A DNA stretch of 17,474 bases from Pseudomonadota bacterium (GTDB lineage: Bacteria > Pseudomonadota > Gammaproteobacteria > Pseudomonadales > UBA5518). Positions 15,073 through 17,474 of this stretch are shown in pieces. The first letter of the stretch is position 1; the number at the start of each line of letters is the position of its first letter. A program made the translations under genes and the position numbers. The notes beneath the pieces were generated by a model, which did no database searches, was not told where the DNA came from, and worked only from the letters and a program-made list of their open reading frames with translations. Where the stretch lies: contig CAUJIL010000218.1 of assembly GCA_963204845.1 (NCBI GenBank), forward strand, positions 1 through 17,474. The letters run 5' to 3'.

Positions 15073-16281
15073 GCCGCCGGCCGCAGCAATCCCGTCTTCG
15101 ATGTCCAGCAGCAGCACGGAAGCAGGCTGCACGGTGCGCGCGCGTTCGAGCAATGCCCGTGCGTACACCACGTTGCCGCTCGCCAGCGCGCCACTGACCA
15201 GCCGCGCGTACGCCGCGACGATGCGCTCCAGCCCCTCGTGCGCGCGCGCGTTGGCAGGCTCCAGCGCCAGCACCGCCGCGTAGTTCGCCGCCGCGCTGTC
15301 CGGATACGGCTCGGTGAGCCGCAGCGCCGCGAGCGCGGCGTCGGCGCGGCGCAGCAGGAACTCCACCTGCAGCGCCAGTCGCGGGTCGCTGGCGGGGGGA
15401 GGCGTGGCCTCGGTTGCTGGCGGCTCGACGAGCACACTGGGCTCACTCGCCAGCGGCCCCTCCGCGGCCCCGACCGGTGCGATCGTGCTCGACGGCGAGG
15501 CAGCGGAGTTCGCCGCTACCGTCGCTGGCGAGGCTGCCGCCGCGGTCGATGCCGGTGGGGCCGGGTCGATGGCGCGCGCCGCCTCGTGCGGGGTACTCGC
15601 GCTTGCGGCCGTGGTCTGCGGGTCCGGAGTGGGCGAGGGTATCGTTGCCGGGTGTCCCAGCATCAGCAGCGCCAGTGCGGGCAGCAGCAACCACGCGGAG
15701 CGCCACGTCCAGCGCGGGGTTGCGTCTCCGGCTTCCGTCGCTGGCAGCGGATCGGCGGCCTCCGTGGGCACCGGTGTTGCGCCCGATACAGCTGCCACCG
15801 CCTCGGGCCCGGCAGGCGTGCCAGCGCGATTGCCTATCCGCAGCCGCGCCACCACGCGTGCCGTCGCTTCATCGTCCAGCGCGGCGGCCGGGGCAGGGGC
15901 GGTGGCGAGGTGCGCATGCAGCAGGCGGCGGGTGAATACCGTCTCGAGCAGCGCGGACTCGTCGAGGGTGAGCTCGAGCGGCGCGAAGTGGCGCCGCAGC
16001 AGCCGCCCCAGCCGGCGCCCATCGAGCGCATAGCCCGCGCTGCCCGGCTGCACGAGGTCCGCGCGCAGCGCCTCGATGATCGCCGCCCGGCGCTCGCGCA
16101 GCGTGCGCAGCAACTGCAGCGTGCGCGTGTGGCGCTGCGCCTCGGGCTCGAGCGCCGCGGCGTCGAACAGCGCGTTCATGAAATCCGTGCAGGCCGCCTG
16201 CAGCCGCTCGCCGGTACCATCGGCGAGCGTATCCGGTGCGTCGTCCCGCGAGGTGGCTTCGGCAGGCAGTGGCAGCAGCAT
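15061..16281 (-). CDS. Unrecognised single-pass membrane protein with C-terminal TPR-like repeats
   Basis: I do not recognise the family. From the ATG at 16281 the product has 406 residues. Residues 1 to about 150 are a soluble, helix-rich region (FMNALFDAAALEPEAQRH, then LRTLRERRAAII) without known catalytic motifs. A Trp-initiated hydrophobic helix, WRSAWLLLPALALLMLGHPA, lies at about residues 190-210. It is followed by a low-complexity Ala/Pro/Ser/Thr stretch of about 90 residues. The last roughly 100 residues resemble TPR repeats (YAAVLALEPANARAHEGLERI, YARALLERARTVQPAS). This suggests a cytoplasmic N-terminus and a periplasmic TPR scaffold. An in-frame TTG at 16317 would add 12 residues but has no ribosome binding site; GGGA lies 6 bases before the ATG. 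Its end overlaps the MBL hydrolase gene. The coding call is well supported by length and frame use. Confidence 0.75.
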   Translation of the reverse strand: MLLPLPAEATSRDDAPDTLADGTGERLQAACTDFMNALFDAAALEPEAQRHTRTLQLLRTLRERRAAIIEALRADLVQPGSAGYALDGRRLGRLLRRHFAPLELTLDESALLETVFTRRLLHAHLATAPAPAAALDDEATARVVARLRIGNRAGTPAGPEAVAAVSGATPVPTEAADPLPATEAGDATPRWTWRSAWLLLPALALLMLGHPATIPSPTPDPQTTAASASTPHEAARAIDPAPPASTAAAASPATVAANSAASPSSTIAPVGAAEGPLASEPSVLVEPPATEATPPPASDPRLALQVEFLLRRADAALAALRLTEPYPDSAAANYAAVLALEPANARAHEGLERIVAAYARLVSGALASGNVVYARALLERARTVQPASVLLLDIEDGIAAAGGSAR

Positions 16282-16439
16282 GTCGAGTCCCGCGTGTACC
16301 CGTGTCGCGGACTTCAAGCAAGATTCGGGCGATTCCAGAAAAGATCATGCAACACAAGCAGTTGCAGGATATCCAATGGATTTTCCGACACCGGTTGTCA
16401 AATAGTTCGACAGGAGGGCGCGCGCTGGCACGGTTGCTG
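16282..16439. other. Leader region of the TPR-like protein gene, relatively AT-rich
   Basis: This gene-free stretch is less GC-rich than its surroundings (for example around 16318-16405) and should hold the minus-strand promoter of the TPR-like gene. TTGACA occurs on the minus strand at 16401-16396, but the hexamer 17 bases on is CATTGG, so no full promoter can be assigned. No RNA gene or riboswitch was recognised. With the REP cluster to its right it completes the 301-base gap between genes. Confidence 0.4.
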
Positions 16440-16448
16440 GGCCGAACA
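16440..16448 (+). repeat. REP remnant (subfamily A right half)
   Basis: GGCCGAAC followed by A matches the right arm and tail of subfamily A; the left arm and head are missing. The trailing AT gives the string GGCCGAACAAT, which also occurs at 86-96 and 2384-2394. Confidence 0.55.
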
Positions 16449-16453
16449 ATGCC

Positions 16454-16477
16454 GTAGGTTCGGCCTGTGGCCGAACA
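16454..16477 (+). repeat. REP element (subfamily A)
   Basis: A perfect copy: GTAG (16454-16457), GTTCGGCC, TGT, GGCCGAAC, A. It is paired tail to tail with the B element at 16487-16510 across 9 bases. Confidence 0.92.
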
Positions 16478-16486
16478 GGTGTCCAA

Positions 16487-16510
16487 TGTCCGGGCACAGC
16501 CCGGACCTAC
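16487..16510 (-). repeat. REP element (subfamily B), inverted
   Basis: A perfect copy on the minus strand: GTAG (16510-16507), GTCCGGGC, TGT, GCCCGGAC, A. It is the second half of the first BIME-like pair in this cluster. Its head is 14 bases from the head of the next A element, so the two pairs meet head to head. Confidence 0.92.
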
Positions 16511-16524
16511 GCGAACATTTCCGT

Positions 16525-16548
16525 GTAGGTTCGGCCTGTGGCCGAACA
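16525..16548 (+). repeat. REP element (subfamily A)
   Basis: A perfect copy: GTAG (16525-16528), GTTCGGCC, TGT, GGCCGAAC, A. It is paired tail to tail with the B element at 16563-16586 across 14 bases. Confidence 0.92.
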
Positions 16549-16562
16549 GGGTTTGCCGCAAC

Positions 16563-16586
16563 TGTCCGGGCACAGCCCGGACCTAC
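16563..16586 (-). repeat. REP element (subfamily B) whose GTAG head contains the MATE stop codon
   Basis: A perfect copy on the minus strand with GTAG at 16586-16583. The TAG (16585-16583) is the stop codon of the MATE transporter gene, and the G of the head is the third base of its last codon, ATG. This is the same geometry as at the M48 gene. Confidence 0.92.
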
Positions 16587-17474
16587 ATCGAGGACAGCTT
16601 GATCCAGCGGCTCGAGCGGAAGCGGCGCACCAGCAGCACCGACTTGACCGCGTAGTCGGCGATCAGCGTGGCGTAGATCCACTCGACCGCGAACTCGAGC
16701 TGCCACAGCAGCAGCGCGAGGCCGAACCGCACGAACACCAGTCCGGCGAGCACGTTGAGCACGGGGAAACGGGTGTCGCCGGCGCCACGCAGCGCGCCGC
16801 CGAGGCAGAACTCCACCGCCAGCAGCGGCAGCGTGACCGTGAACGCGTAGATGATCGGCACCATGTGTGCTGCGATCTCCGCGTCGCCCGTCAGCCACAG
16901 CGCGACGGGGTGCGCGAACCACGCCAGCAGCAGGCCGGGGGCGCTGAGCATCAGCACCGTCGCGCCAAGGGCGCGCCGCGCCGCGCGCCGCGCGTTCGCC
17001 ACCGAGCCGGCGCCGAGCTGCTGCGCGACCAGAACCGAGACCGCGATCGAGAAGCCGAAGCCGATCACCATCGCCAGCGACAGCAGGCTCACGCTGCTGC
17101 CGTACGCCGCGAAGGCCGCCGTGCCGTAGTGTGCGACCACCCACAGGAACGCGATCACCCCGACCTGCAGCAGCGCCTGTTCCAGCGCCGCCGGGTAGCC
17201 GATGTGCCACAGTGCGCGCAGCCGTTCGCGGTAGCGCCGGTCCGGCAGGGGCACATCGAGCCGCAAGCGCCCGCTGCACCACCACGCGACGGTCAGCGCG
17301 AAGCCTGCCACGTTGCCCAGCCCCATGCCGAGCGCGATGAAGCGCACGTGCGGCGCGTGGCCGAATGGCGGGGCAACGCTCCAGCGCCACGCGAGCAGCG
17401 CCGACGCCACGCTGACCAGCAGCGCAACGACCATCGGCGTGCGCGCATCGCCGGTCGCGCGCAGCCCCGAGCCG
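16583..17474 (-). CDS. MATE family efflux transporter, N-terminal part beyond the right edge
   Basis: The reading frame is open to the window edge, so the gene is cut; 296 residues are visible where MATE proteins usually have about 450. An ATG at 17434 is internal: just upstream in frame the sequence reads GSGLRATGDARTP, the conserved loop of the N-terminal lobe. The C-terminal lobe has the matching GALRGAGDTRFPVLN, as expected from the family's internal duplication. Several hydrophobic helices are evident (for example VIAFLWVVAHYGTAAFAAYG and FSIAVSVLVAQQLGAG). MATE proteins export cationic drugs and metabolites across the inner membrane using Na+ or H+ gradients; the substrate here is unknown. 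The C-terminus (RRFRSSRWIKLSSM) ends at a TAG supplied by a REP element. The gene upstream is not visible. Confidence 0.93.
   Translation of the reverse strand, partial: GSGLRATGDARTPMVVALLVSVASALLAWRWSVAPPFGHAPHVRFIALGMGLGNVAGFALTVAWWCSGRLRLDVPLPDRRYRERLRALWHIGYPAALEQALLQVGVIAFLWVVAHYGTAAFAAYGSSVSLLSLAMVIGFGFSIAVSVLVAQQLGAGSVANARRAARRALGATVLMLSAPGLLLAWFAHPVALWLTGDAEIAAHMVPIIYAFTVTLPLLAVEFCLGGALRGAGDTRFPVLNVLAGLVFVRFGLALLLWQLEFAVEWIYATLIADYAVKSVLLVRRFRSSRWIKLSSM

Noticed and set aside
16282..16330. Sigma-54 promoter (TGG...TTGC) before the TPR-like gene
   Set aside because: The GG to GC spacing is 15 bases, not the required 10.
16396..16401. Minus-strand TTGACA as -35 box of the TPR-like gene
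   Set aside because: The hexamer at 17 bases is CATTGG, and no acceptable -10 box lies at 16 to 18 bases.

Overview
The window is a GC-rich, gene-dense bacterial chromosome segment. Homodimeric-type AceE with AceF, the FabV enoyl reductase, a BepA-like M48 protease, a TusA-family protein and GTAG-headed REP elements together suggest a gammaproteobacterium. This is inferred from gene content; no rRNA or other phylogenetic marker is present.

Layout. Positions 1-119 hold the end of a tandem REP array and one inverted REP. On the minus strand follow a cytoplasmic molybdopterin oxidoreductase (177-2351) and, upstream of it, a BepA-like M48 metalloprotease (2418-3887), with a REP pair between them. 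A divergent promoter region separates these from a plus-strand run: a TusA-family sulfur carrier (4036-4263), an M16 pitrilysin-like protease with a lipoprotein signal (4318-7209), a membrane-anchored protein with a response-regulator receiver domain (7247-8380), then aceE (8520-11177), aceF (11221-12930), fabV (13028-14221) and an MBL-fold hydrolase of LACTB2 type (14239-15072). The hydrolase converges on, and overlaps by 12 bases, an unrecognised membrane protein with TPR-like repeats on the minus strand (15061-16281). A REP cluster (16440-16586) and a MATE family transporter cut by the right edge (16583-17474, minus) complete the window.

How the genes fit together. aceE and aceF encode the E1 and E2 subunits of pyruvate dehydrogenase and form an operon; no E3 (lpd) is present here. 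fabV follows behind its own strong -10 box and uses NADH to finish fatty-acid elongation from the acetyl-CoA that PDH makes. Two envelope zinc proteases (M48 and M16) flank the small sulfur carrier. The TusA-like protein lies near a molybdoenzyme, which fits a sulfur or molybdenum-cofactor role but does not prove one.

Most notable signals. (1) The short palindromes are two covarying subfamilies of one GTAG-headed REP family, always paired tail to tail in the same order. In two unrelated genes (M48 and MATE) the GTAG head itself supplies the TAG stop codon, in the same phase. (2) The receiver protein has a transmembrane helix followed by an uncharacterised C-terminal domain instead of a DNA-binding output. 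(3) Two convergent genes share a perfect 12-base palindrome that encodes both stop codons and the same last three residues. No complete novel defence or mobile system was found.
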